Assembly: GCF_024323335.1 (NCBI RefSeq)
Contig: NC_066581.1
Coordinates: 29,880,699 to 29,944,698 of the forward strand
DNA length: 64,000 nucleotides
From: Lathyrus oleraceus
Taxonomy: Eukaryota; Streptophyta; Magnoliopsida; Fabales; Fabaceae
Direction of reading: 5' to 3'
The notes below the pieces were generated by a model. The model had not been told where the DNA came from. It ran no database searches and saw only the letters and a program-made list of their open reading frames with translations. How positions within the stretch are numbered: position 1 is the first letter of the stretch; each line of letters starts with the position of its first letter. The translations under genes and the position numbers were made by a program. Below are positions 44,943 through 56,133 of the stretch, in pieces.

Positions 44943-45269
44943 AAGTCTCCAAAGGTCGAGCATCTGGTAGATTGCGTAGTGACGTCGTTCGTCCAAAACC
45001 CAATCCACAACCCCGTAGTTAGCCGAACTACGGCTTGCTCTGATTCTCATTCCATATGAGATACGTAGGCATAAGACGCGATGTCTTAGCGAGCACACAT
45101 CCCCCAACCCATAGGTCAGCCGAGCTACGAAGACTCTGATTCTCATATTCAGATGAGATATGTATGCAGTGGATGCGACATCTGCGCGAGTCATTTCTCT
45201 TAACCTTTTTAGTAAATAAACACATTAGGTAAACCCACACCCTTTAGACGAAAACCACAAAAGTGGATC

Positions 45270-45311
45270 CCGTAGAGTACTACGGATGCGTAGGGGTGCT
45301 AATACCTTCCC
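45270..45311 (+). promoter_or_regulatory. Conserved LTR hairpin plus GGTGCTAAYACCTTCCC block (D)
   Basis: CCGTAG (45270-45275), loop AGTA, CTACGG (45280-45285), then GGTGCTAATACCTTCCC at 45295-45311. Relative to A the stem has one paired change (C-G to A-T). Confidence 0.6.
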
Positions 45312-45427
45312 TTCGCATAACCGACTCCCGAACCCAAGATTTGGTTGCGAGACCCCGTCTTGTCCTTTCCTTTTTCAGGTTTACTTCGAGCGTTTCCTTT
45401 CCCTCCTTTGGGATGAATAACACACGG

Positions 45428-45437
45428 TGGCGACTCT
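45428..45437 (+). promoter_or_regulatory. PBS-like decamer in U5 of D
   Basis: TGGCGACTCT equals the first ten bases of the PBS, which begins 71 nt downstream. Confidence 0.6.
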
Positions 45438-45498
45438 CCTGTCATTTTCTTTCGCCGGTTGTTTTTTTCGCACACTGTATTTTTCAGGTTGCGATAGC

Positions 45499-45516
45499 TG
45501 GCGACTCTGCTGGGGA
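45499..45516 (+). promoter_or_regulatory. Element D PBS, tRNA-Arg
   Basis: TGGCGACTCTGCTGGGGA two bases after the 5' LTR. Confidence 0.9.
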
Positions 45517-46602
45517 CACTAAGAAGTTGACCTCTTGCTGGTCCATCTTCCCTAAGCGAGTCCCTCCTAGCTCGTGTGATTTCTTGTTCATTGGGTGTTC
45601 ATGCTTTTGTACATTTATTTACTTACTTGCTTGCATTCATCTGCTGTATCTGTTGGAGCTGTTGTTTGTTTGTTGGGATGGGATGTTCTACGAGAGATAA
45701 GCCCATTACCCAGGCTTGAGTGTACACACAGGTTTTAGAGTGGATGATCATGAGGCTTGCGTGGCATGTTGCTACGTTAAGTCGTTCGTGAAGAACCACA
45801 CCCATACGAGGTTTCTTTTGGATATATTATGTCCTACGGATGTTCCGTAACGACATGATATTCCTTTAGAAATCGTCGACTCTGGTGACCATTTCCCGAG
45901 AACTCAGTCGAGGCCTCTCCTTCGAGACGTGATTATGTTAGCTCTGGTGGGCGCATTCTCGCTGATCAATCCGAGGACCCCGAGACTGGGAACTTGCTTT
46001 AGGATGTCCTGTTGAGGGGAGTCAGTGGAGGTCTTTTATCCCGTAATAATGCCAAACCTTCAGTGGTAAACGTATTATTCGCGACTGAAGGGCTGAAGTT
46101 GACGAACTTCTGTTCTTAGAACCTACCAGTGAGGGGCGGGCTAAATTCAGGAAACCTTAACCTCCAACCAACCCGGTTTTCTGGAGCAGAGCTTTGATCT
46201 TGTATTATATTCCTCAGTGGTTTTCTCTTCAGACAGTGTAACCCGACAGATGTTCAAGCAGATACAGCAACCCTGATTGACATGCCACTGCATTGCATTC
46301 ACATCATCACATCATTTGCATTCATATCATTTAACACATGTTTATCTATTCTCAGGAGTTCACATCTTCTTCTTGATTCTAGTCGGGGTTTTCTTCTTAC
46401 ACTGTTTATCAAACGAGAGACTGGAATCAAGGGGGTAGAATACCTTTTGGAATTGATAAACATGTCATTGCATTTGCATATCCATAGCATGTCTTGCATA
46501 ACAGGTACCGCCGCAGTGTTCTCAGTTGTTTGGTGTTCCATCAGCAGGATAGTTGACTCAGGCATTCACCGATACGGTACCCGAAGGAATCAACAGAGAG
46601 CG
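45517..46602 (+). other. Element D leader, no ORF1
   Basis: Non-coding except the final codons before the gag ATG, which encode HRYGTRRNQQRA and resemble the region before A's gag. No ORF1 similarity is visible, so it was deleted or never present in this subfamily. Possible 3' splice sites: TATTCTCAG at 46349-46357 and TTGCATAACAG near 46503. Confidence 0.65.
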
Positions 46603-48504
46603 ATGGAGAGCCTACAAGAAGAGCTCGCCGAGATGAAGATTCACATGAATCAATTCATGGATTTGGTTCAAGGGGTGGCTCAAGGACAGCAGGAGCTTAG
46701 ATTGTTGGTACAGAGGGATCCCCCTATTACTCAACCAGAGACGTTGGCTGATCCTCCAGTTGGAGAGGCTAATGGTCCCAATGGACCGGGGCCTATCCCG
46801 ATCCCGCATGTCAACCTAGATCAACAACCCATTCAGGATGGTCAGGATGATCAGTTCCCCTTGCTTCAGGAAGACTTTGGCATGGACCCCATGTTTAAAA
46901 GATTGGAAGAGAGGTTGAAAGCAGTGGAAGGACAGAATCCTCTGGGAGTAGATGTTGCTGACTTGGGGCTGGTCCCAGGTGTGAGGGTGCCACCGAAATT
47001 CAAGGTCCCGATATTTGACAAATACCATGGCAACTCTTGCCCCAAAACTCACGTGCAAGCCTATTTCCGTAAAATGGTTGCATACTCTGATGACGAGAAG
47101 CTACTTATGTACTTCTTCCAAGATAGCCTAGCTGGGGCATCCTTGGAATGGTATATGAGGCTGGACAGAGCCCACATCCGTTGCTGGAGGGATTTGGCAG
47201 AGGCTTTCGTGAAGCAGTATCAGTATAATGCAGACATGGCTCCGGACAGAACTCAACTTCAGAATCTGTCTCTTAAAAGCAATGAGTGCTTCAGGGAATA
47301 CGCTCAACGCTGGAGGGATACAGCTTCCCGTGTTCATCCTCCTATGTTGGAAAAGGAAATGGCCAACATGTTCATGAATACGCTGCCTGGACCTTATCTG
47401 GAGCGTCTGGTAGGTTGCAATGCTTCCAACTTTGCTGATGTGGTCTCTACTGGAGAAAGGGTGGAGAATTACCTAAAGACCTATAAGAGCCAGAGTGGAG
47501 GTGGATCCTCATCAGGGGTGAAGAAGCCGTTCATTCAGGGACAGAAGAGGGGAGAAGGGGATGCAAATGCCATATCTTCTTATCAGAACAGGGATAACCG
47601 GAGGAATAATTTTCAAAATTATCATCAGCAACCGTATGTTGCGGCTGTGACCATTCCAGCTGCAGCGCCACTACAACAACAACAATCACAATGTCAACCA
47701 GCTCAGTATCAACAGCAGCAGCAACCGGGTAACATACCCGCTTATCAACAGAGGCAAAGGATGATGGACCGGCGTTTCGACACCCTTCCAATGTCGTACG
47801 CTCAGTTGCTTTCTAGTCTTCAACAACTACGACTTGTGCAGTTGCGCACTCTGGCTCCTCCTGTTGGTAGACTTCCGGTGGGTTACGACGCCAACGCTAG
47901 GTGTAGCTTCCACTCTGGGGCACCTGGCCACAATATTGAGAACTGCAAAGCTTTTAAGCACGTAGTTCAAGACCTCATAGATTCAAAGGCCATCGACCTT
48001 GCACCGGCTCCGAATGTCGTTAACAATCCCATGCCCCAGCATGGTGGTGCGAACGTTAATATGATGAGAGGGAAAAGCCAAGTCCATTAAGGATGTGTTG
48101 AAGTTGAAGACTCCATTGTTGGATATCAAAGGATGCTTGCTGAAGGCCGATGTTTTCCCCGGTTGTGGGAAGGATTGTTTGGATTGTGCCACTCAGAGTG
48201 GAGGTTGTTTGAAGCTACAGCAGGGTATCCAGGCCTTGCTCGACAAAGGTATCCTCCAGGTTAAAGATTTGTCTGTCCAAGAGTCTGTGGAAGGGGTTGA
48301 GGAAGAAGTGTTTGAAGATGCTACTGATGAATTCGCAGATGTTTTTCCTGTTAATTTTGTGATTCCCAGATATCAGCAATCAATGAAGAGGGTGGGGATA
48401 GTGATTGTGACATCGACAACTGGGTGCGTCCGAGGATCCCGGGTGAAGTCATCAACAATTGGTCTTCTGAAGAGATTTTCCAAGTCACTTTTCTGAAGGA
48501 GTAA
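46603..48504 (+). pseudogene. Element D gag with protease deleted and frame shifted
   Basis: From ATG 46603 the frame encodes gag with a coiled-coil-like N-terminus, the central domain (LLMYFFQDSLAGASLEWYMRL near 47100), a glutamine-rich stretch and a zinc-knuckle-like CSFHSGAPGHNIENC near 47903-47947, to a stop at 48088-48090. Similarity to A continues in another frame (KTPLLDIKG to FVIPRYQQS, 48100-48385), then the original frame returns for the last codons (DSDCDIDNW to FLKE) before TAA 48502-48504. About 400 codons present in A, including the whole aspartic protease, are missing between these parts. D therefore cannot process its own polyprotein. Confidence 0.82.
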
Positions 48505-48747
48505 TTTTCTTTGTTTATTCATGCATGTCCAAGTCTTACGTTCCGCCCAGGGCATAATGACTCATTGTAGGGCTCGTCTATGTGACACTTGCATTTTTAT
48601 CATAAATAAAGGACGTATTTTTGCATTCAAATATTTCGTTCCCTGTCTTTCTATTTTTGCAATTTTTCAAAATAAAAAAAATGGCAATGTTTTGTTTAGT
48701 TTTCACTTCTTGTTCACGCTCATAAGCACATATCATCACTCATGCAG
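48501..48747 (+). other. Predicted intron of D (247 nt)
   Basis: Donor AAGGA|GTAATT overlaps the stop; acceptor CACTCATGCAG|ATGC. Joining gives an open frame into pol, as in A and C. Confidence 0.75.
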
Positions 48748-51700
48748 ATGCACATCACCGGATCCTATTGATAACGGTTCTGCTATGGCTCGCTTCGACT
48801 TTGAAAATCCAATCTTTCAAGCTGAAAAAGAGGGTGATGAAGACTGTGAACTCCCTGAAGAGCTTACCAGGTTCTTAAAACAGGAAGAAAGGGTCATTCA
48901 ACCGTATCAAGAGCCTACTGAAGTGATTAATCTCGGCACCGAGGACGCCAAGAGAGAAATCAAGATATGGGCTGTTTTAGAAGACAATGTGAAGAAGGGG
49001 TTGATTGAATTGCTGCAAGAATACGTTGACATCTTCGCCTGGTCTTATCAGGACATGCCTGGGCTGGACACAGACATCGTGGTACACCGTTTGCCTCTCA
49101 AAGAAGGTTGTCCTCCGGTCAAGCAGAAGCTCAGAAGAACAAGACCAGAGATGGCTGTCAAGATAAAGGAGGAAGTGCAAAAGCAGTTGGATGCAGGGTT
49201 TCTAGCAGTCACCAATTATCCGCCATGGGTTGCAAACATCGTCCCAGTACCTAAGAAGGATGGAAAGGTACGGATGTGTGTCGACTACCGGGATCTGAAC
49301 AGAGCTAGCCCTAAAGATGATTTCCCATTACCTCACTTCGACGTTTTGGTGGATGATACAGCTCAGTTCTCGGTATTCTCCTTCATGGATGGATTTTCTG
49401 GCTATAACCAAATCAAGATGGCACCAGAAGACATGGAAAAGACAACTTTCATAACCCCATGGGGCACCTTCTGCTGCAAGGTGATGCCGTTTGGTCTGAA
49501 AAATGCCGGAGCAACATATCAACGAGCTATGGTAACTCTGTTCCATGATATGATTCACCATGAAATCGAGGTTTATGTGGATGATATGATTGCCAAATCT
49601 CAGACAGAAGAAGAACATTTGGTGAATTTGCAGAAACTGTTTGAGCGTTTGAGGAAATTCAAACTGAGACTTAACCCGAACAAGTGCACTTTCGGGGTGA
49701 GATCGGGAAAATTGTTGGGTTTTATCGTTAGCGAAAAAGGGATTGAGGTGGATCCCGACAAAGTAAAAGCGATAAAGGAAATGCCAGAGCCAAGAACAGA
49801 GAAGCAAGTCCGTAGTTTCTTAGGGAGGTTGAACTACATTGCAAGGTTCATCTCTCACCTAACAACCACGTGTGAGCCAATTTTCAAATTGCTGAAGAAA
49901 GATCAGGCTATCAGGTGGAATGAAGATTGTCAAAGGGCTTTCGAGAAGATAAAAGAGTATCTACAGAAACCTCCGATCCTTATACCTCCAGTTCCTGGGA
50001 GACCTCTGATAATGTACCTATCAGTGACTGAGAACTCGATGGGGTGTGTATTGGGACAGCATGACGAGTCTGGTCGAAAAGAGCATGCCATATACTACCT
50101 TAGCAAAAAGTTTACCGACTGTGAAGTCAAATATTCGCAGCTTGAGAAAACTTGCTGTGCTTTGGCCTGGGCTGCTCGCCGACTGAGGCAGTATATGTTG
50201 AACCATACTACCTTGTTGATTTCTAAGATGGATCCAGTGAAGTACATCTTTGAGAAGCCGGCTCTCACCGGACGTGTTGCCCGTTGGCAGATGATTTTAA
50301 CAGAGTATGATATTCAGTACACGTCACAGAAGGCCATCAAAGGTAGTATTCTGTCAGACTACCTTGCCGAGCAGCCGATTGATGATTATGAGCCGATGAA
50401 GTTTGAATTCCCTGATGAAGACATCATGTTCCTCAAGATGAAAGACTGTGAAGAGCCAGTTGTTGAGGAGGGACCTGATCCAAACGAAAAGTGGACTTTG
50501 TTGTTTGATGGGGCTGTCAATGCTAGAGGAAGTGGAATTGGTGTTGTCATTACAACTCCGAAAGGTGCCCACATACCTTTCACTGCTCGTTTGACTTTTG
50601 AGTGCACAAATAATGAAGCTGAGTACGAGGCCTGTATCTTGGGTATTGAGCAAGCCATTGATTTGAGAATCAAGACTTTGGACATCTTCGGAGATTCAGC
50701 TCTGGTGATCAATCAAGTGAATGGTGATTGGAATACTCTCCAACCCACTCTGGTCCCCTACAGAGACTACACGAGAAGACTGTTGACTTTCTTCACAACA
50801 GTAAAATTGTATCATATACCTCGTGATGAGAACCAGATGGCAGACGCACTTGCTACTCTATCCTCCATGATCAAGGTAATTCGCTGGAACCATGCTCCCA
50901 GGATCGATGTGATGTGCCTTGACAGGGCCGCATATGTGTTTGCTGCTGAACTGGTAGTCGATGACAAGCCCTGGTATCACGATATCAAGTGCTTTCTGAA
51001 GAATCAAGAGTACCCTGCAGGGGCATCCAACAATGACAGAAAGACTTTGAGAAGATTGGCAGGCAGTTTCTTCCTGAACAAAGACGATGTGCTGTATAAG
51101 AGGAACTTCGACAAGGTTTTGCTCAGATGCGTGGACAGACACGAGGCGGACATGTTAATGCAGGAAGTTCATGAAGGTTCCTTCGGTACTCATGCCGGCG
51201 GACATGCAATGGCTAAGAAATTGTTGAGAGCGGGTTATTATTGGATGACCATGGAGTCAGATTGCTCCAAATATGCTCGGAAGTGTCATAAATGCCAGAT
51301 TTATGCTGATAAGGTGCATGTACCGCCAAATCCTCTAAATGTGATGACTTCGCCGTGGCCGTTTTCTATGTGGGGCATTGACATGATTGGAAAGATTGAG
51401 CCGACTGCTTCCAATGGGCATCGCTTCATCCTTGTTTCCATCGACTATTTCACCAAGTGGGTCGAGGCAGCATCCTTCGCGAATGTCACCAGACATGTGG
51501 TTGCCCGTTTCATCAAGAAAGAAATCATTTGTCGCTATGGGATTCCCGAAAGAATCATTACTGATAATGGTTCTAATCTCAACAACAAAATGATGAAGGA
51601 GTTGTGTCGGAACTTCAACATTCAGCATCACAATTCATCCCCTTACCGCCCTAAGATGAACGGTGCTGTTGAGGCGGTAAATAAGAACATAAAGAAGATT

Positions 51701-52222
51701 GTGCAGAAGATGGTCGTCACGTACAGAGATTGGCATGAGATGCTACCTTTCGCCTTGCATGGGTACCGCACTTCAGTACGTACATCGACCGGGGTAACCC
51801 CTTACTCCCTGGTGTATGGTATGGAAGCAGTCCTACCTGTTGAAGTGGAGATTCCTTCTCTAAGAGTCCTGTTGGATGTCAAGTTAGACAAAGCCAAATG
51901 GATTCGGACAAGGTTCAATGAGTTGAGTCTTATCGAAGAGAAGTGAATGGCGGCCATTTGTCATGAGCAGTTGTATCAGAGTCGGATGAAGAGAGCCTTT
52001 GATCAAAAAGTGCGTCCTCGTTGTTTCCAAGTCGGAGATTTAGTGTTGAAAAGGATCCTTCCTCCTCAGACAGATCACAGGGGCAAGTGGACTCCTAACT
52101 ATGATGGATCGTATATTGTCACCAAGGTTTTTGATGGTGGGGCCTTAATGCTTGTAACTATGGATGGTGAAAACTTCACTTCCCCTGTGAACTCAGACGC
52201 AGTTAAAAAATACTTCGCATAA
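48748..52222 (+). pseudogene. Element D pol, nearly intact (one nonsense codon)
   Basis: About 1,158 codons for RT, RNase H, a second archaeal-type RNase H and integrase. The frame is open from inside the intron to 51943. RT has MDGFSGYNQIKM and catalytic YVDD at 49574-49585; RNase H follows to about 50400; the second RNase H shows FDGAVNARGSG, EAEYEAC, FGDSALV and MADALA (50500-50860), all four acidic positions kept. Integrase has the zinc domain near 51170-51310, GIDMIG near 51375, ITDNGS near 51558 and NGAVEAVN near 51660. TGA at 51944-51946 replaces an Arg codon of A; coding then continues to TAA 52220-52222. It is the best-preserved pol in the window. Confidence 0.88.
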
Positions 52223-52232
52223 AATAGACCCG

Positions 52233-52420
52233 CTAGACAGTAAAAAGAATAGTCCAGGCAAAAATGGGCATCCCGACGAACCAAGAAAATGAAAAGGTTC
52301 GGGCAAAAATTAGGGATTAAAAATGAAAAGATCGTACACCCGGTAAGTTGAAAACCTGAAAAGGCAACTTAGGCAAAAATGGGTATCCTGGTGGATTGAA
52401 AACCCGAAAAGGGCGATCCA
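52233..52420 (+). ncRNA. Four tandem stem-loops after the pol stop codon (D)
   Basis: CTAGAC/GTCCAG (52233, 52252, one mismatch), CGAACC/GGTTCG (52277, 52296), TAAGTTG/CAACTTA (52344, 52365) and TGGATTG/CGATCCA (52392, 52414). Stems three and four differ from A by paired changes. Confidence 0.6.
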
Positions 52421-54310
52421 GGCAAAAGTTAGGGATTAAGCGAATGACTGCGTTCTGAGTTAGTTCTGAATCTCATCTCATGTCGATGACTGAAAATTTT
52501 CGAAAGGTATGAAACAGTCCAATCACCTTTTCAGAAGGCTGATTATCTGGAGGATCTTAAAGACGGGCAAGTCATAGCAGAATTGGAACCCAATAGAAAT
52601 CCATTTCACATTGCCATTAGATTAATTTCTGTTTTTATCTTTTGTGCGATTACCTCCTTCCAGGGATTGCTTCCTGATGTAAATGCCTATTCAGAGGCCA
52701 TTCAATCAATAAAATCATGTTATTCAGTATATCTCTGTTTTCATTTTCATTTTACTGTTTTGTTTGCAAAAATGACGTCCGAATTTTTGATAAACATTGC
52801 ATCATGACACATAAGGGCTTTACAGGTACATGCTTAATAAACATTTAAAATTGATGTAAATTTTAAGTGCTTTGGATCGTCTATTCAGAACAGATACCCT
52901 CGGGGCATTTCCTTAAAATCCCCTGCAAATGATCGTGAATATCTTCCCCAGTGAAGTCGCCAACAGACGAATTCGGTGTCTTATCCCTGCAGAGCTGATC
53001 AGAGTGTTGGATTCTTCAATCCCCAGCAGGTTCTCACCACCGTACTTCCCCAAGCGGTTGTTTCAGAATATACACTCCCCAGTAGAGTTGAGAGTGCCAG
53101 ATTGTATACCCCCAGCGGAGTTGACAGTGCCAGACTGTATCTTCCCAGCAGAAGTGGCTGCTCCTTAGAGTTCGAGGCCAGATCGATAATCCCAATGCCA
53201 GATCCATGGTTTCTTTCCTTGAAGCAGAACCTCGGTACCATATCGGTGTTTGCTTCCCTTGCTGAGTCATCTCTCGCAAATCGTGGTTGCCAGAACCACT
53301 ATCGCTTTCCCCAACAACAGGTTTTCAGTGTCGTTCTCTCCCCAGTAAGAATCTCGATATTTCGTCATTTCTAGAACACCGTGTGGCGGGTCATTTCCCC
53401 ACAGAATTCTTTGCGCTGTGCATCTCCAACAGCCTTGCCAGAGTCCAGAAGATGGTGATCATTTCCCCAATAGATCCCCTTGCCTCAGCTTGGCATTCTA
53501 CCCAGCATTTCGCATCCCTGCATGTAGAATCATATTGCATTGCATCCTCCCAAATCGCGTAGCATTTCCATTTTCATGGAGCATTACGCCACTGAAAGAT
53601 TCAAACATACGCATGTAAGCATAAAACATTCTCGGTATCCCAAGTGATAAGCTAGAAGCTGTTTCCAGTACTCAGACTGAAGATTGTTCATTACCCACCT
53701 TGGTTATCCCCAGCAAGTGTCATTGGCCCATGCGCCGCCTTTATTATCATTCCCTATTTCTGCAAATGCTGACAGGCATGAAGTTTTCCGGTATCCAGAC
53801 CGAAGTGGCATTCAGGCCTGTGTTCCGATATTCAGATCGAAGTGGCATTCAGGCCAGTGTTCCGATATTCAGATCGAAGTGGCATTCAGGCCAGTTTTCC
53901 CGATATTCAGATCGAAGCGACATTCAGGCCAAGTCTTTCTGATGTTCAGATTGAAGAAGTTTCCGACGTTCAGGTCGATGCGACTTGTGGCATTCAGGCC
54001 AATTTTCAGATGTTCAGATCGAAGTCCTTTCCAGTATTCAGACTGATGAGCGGCATTCAGGCCATGGTTATTTCTGTGTTACCATTTATTTTGGTATCCA
54101 AGTTAACATTCTTTTTCGGTATTCAGACTGACTCTCACCGTACCAGACGGATTCTTCTTTCAAGACCACCTCTTTGCCGATTCTGACAGGCATTGTTACT
54201 TCACTTCACTTCAGTGCAAATTTTTGGGCTTTTATTGTATTCAATCCCTTGATACCTCGAAAGCACGAAAGTCGCTGCTATCTTCTTTCCAGGTCTCCAG
54301 TTGATTGAAT
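52421..54310 (+). other. Element D 3' UTR with tRNA-Arg-end-like motifs
   Basis: Non-coding. CAATCAATAAAATC near 52704 carries an AATAAA signal. From 52945 there are about a dozen TCCCCAGCAGAGT-like motifs, the best being TCCCCAGTGAAGTCGCCA (52945-52962). GCGTAGCATTTCCAT near 53557 is shared with A. Short open frames across the repeats are not genes. Confidence 0.75.
53789..54065 (+). repeat. ~40-bp tandem repeat in D 3' UTR
   Basis: Units contain GATATTCAGATCGAAGTGGC followed by ATTCAGGCCAGT. The first four are regular (period near 38-40 bp), the later ones are diverged and longer. Confidence 0.85.
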
Positions 54311-54319
54311 AGGGGCAGC
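54311..54319 (+). promoter_or_regulatory. Element D polypurine tract
   Basis: AGGGGCAGC directly before the LTR start TGTAATACC; A has the same nonamer at 63641-63649. Confidence 0.82.
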
Positions 54320-56014
54320 TGTAATACCCCAAAATTTACCCTTCATTTTTCCTGGAAGCATACGCGTTACACCTCATGCATGCATTCATTTTTAGGTCAT
54401 TTAACATTAGATACATTGCATTTCATCATGTCAATCAGAATTAGATCCAAAAAACTATAAAAAAACGAAAGAAAAAAACGAAAAAAAAAAAAAACCAAAA
54501 ACCAAAAAAAATAAATAAATCAATAAATAAATAAAATAATAATAAAATAAATAAAATATAACAAAAAAAATTTTTTGACTTGGGTCTCTCTCATTTGAGC
54601 CCACAAAACCATGGAATTCAGTCTATAAATACCAAGGCTTCACTTGAGAAGAGGAGAGAAGCAAAATACTCTGGGGTTTCCTTGAAACAAAACCCTGGAC
54701 AAAACCTGGAGAGAAACCTGACAGAGAACTCAGAGCAGCCTCCAAACCCTGAAGGGAACTCAGCTGCACAGAATCACCTCTGCCTCACATACACCCTAAA
54801 GATTATTTTGTAAACCTCACGGGTGCAACTCAATTTCAATCAAGCTCTCCAATCAGGTTTGCCCTTATTCCCATTACCTTTGTGCTTTGAAGTTGAATAC
54901 TCTGAATGTTTGAGGTATGATGGATGAATTTCATTAGGTATGAATGTATAAATAATGCATTGAATGCTTAATCGTTTAATTTCTGAAGTGTATGCCACAG
55001 GGTTTGAGGTTTCTGCAACCATACTGTTATCCATGAAAAAAATGCTTATCGTGTTTCACTAACCCTTTTGTTGAGTTATTGTAAGGGCTCACATGACTTT
55101 TGCAGGGATAACTTGCGTGGTTTTCCACTTTATTTGTGGGATACCCCCTGGAGGTTTCATTCCGATTACCTGTACTGACTCACTTTCTTTGATGGTATTT
55201 AGCTTGGAAGGATCCCTGGGTTTCCCATTCCTCTAACTGCTGTTACTTCGAATCTTTATCCGCGTGGTACTTTTACATTTTTCCCGCATTTTACTGTTTT
55301 CCTAGCTGGAAGACCTCGATAGGAGGCAATGTTTTTGTGTTTTTTTTTTTTACAGGTTCCTTCGTCAAGAACTGCCTTTTTGCATGGGTTCACCAAACCC
55401 TAACCCTTCATTGATTTTTCTTCTCCTAAACACACGTTTACTCCTTCTACTACAGGTGAGTAAGTCTCCAAAGGTCGAGCATCCGGTAGATTGCGTAGTG
55501 ACGTCGTTCGTCCAAAACCCAATCCACAACCCCGTAGTTAGCCGAACTACGGCTTGCTCTGATTCTCATTCCATATGAGATACGTAGGCATAAGACGCGA
55601 TGTCTTAGCGAGCACACATCCCCCAACCCATAGGTCAGCCGAGCTACGAAGACTCTGATTCTCATATTCAGATGAGATACGTATGCAGTGGATGCGACAT
55701 CCGCGCGAGTCATTTCTCTTAACCTTTTTAGTAAATAAACACATTAGGTAAATCCACACCCTTTAGACGAAAACCACAAAAGTGGATCCCGTAGAGTACT
55801 ACGGATGCGTAGGGGTGCTAATACCTTCCCTTCGCATAACCGACTCCCGAACCCAAGATTTGGTTGCGAGACCCCGTCTTGTCCTTTCCTTTTTCAGGTT
55901 TACTTCGAGCGTTTCCTTTCCCTCCTTTGGGATGAATAACGCACGGTGGCGACTCTCCTGTCATTTTCTTTCGCCGGTTGTTTTTTCGCGCACTGTATTT
56001 TTCAGGTTGCGACA
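54320..56014 (+). repeat. Element D 3' LTR
   Basis: Same structure as 43806-45496. The A-rich tract (54450-54570) differs in length and interruptions. Ends TTGCGACA followed by TSD CTTAT. Confidence 0.92.
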
Positions 56015-56133
56015 CTTATGAAAATGACAAAACCCTTAACAAATTAGCTATTTGTGCCCCGGGTATAGGTACAATGCTTTAAGAAGTTCAAAAAATTAAA
56101 AATTTGCAACACTAAAATAGCAATAACAATTAC
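56015..56133 (-). other. Element C intron, donor-side part, split by D
   Basis: Donor GA|GTAATTG at 56133 overlaps the gag-pro stop (56132-56130). Continues at 43805 after D. Confidence 0.7.

Larger units (their letters stand above)
43806..45496 (+). repeat. Element D 5' LTR
   Basis: Starts TGTAATACCTC; ends TTGCGATA, where the 3' LTR has TTGCGACA. An A-rich tract with C/G interruptions and (AT)n occupies 43933-44050 and differs most between the two LTRs. TATA box, splice-donor-like site, ~80-bp repeats (45017-45190), hairpin block and U5 decamer follow. Confidence 0.92.
43806..56014 (+). mobile_element. Element D: Ogre-like retrotransposon in C's intron
   Basis: 12,209 bp with LTRs of 1,691 and 1,695 bp (TGTAATACC...TTGCGACA), TSD CTTAT (43801-43805, 56015-56019), tRNA-Arg PBS, gag, intron, pol, hairpin block, repeat-rich 3' UTR and PPT. 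The empty site is seen in B, where GAATATGCTTATGAAAATGAC is uninterrupted (near 37990-38010 and 29692-29712). The LTRs differ at only a few positions outside the A-rich tract, so this is a young insertion. It lacks ORF1 and the protease domain. Confidence 0.93.

Noticed and set aside
53684..54046. 120-codon frame with repeated FRPVFRYSDRSGIQ-like peptides
   Set aside because: Direct translation of the ~40-bp UTR repeat of D; absent from other elements.
44937..55460. Host gene exons, from good splice signals in the D LTRs
   Set aside because: Both sites are at the same place in the two LTRs and no host-like coding sequence lies between; they belong to the element.
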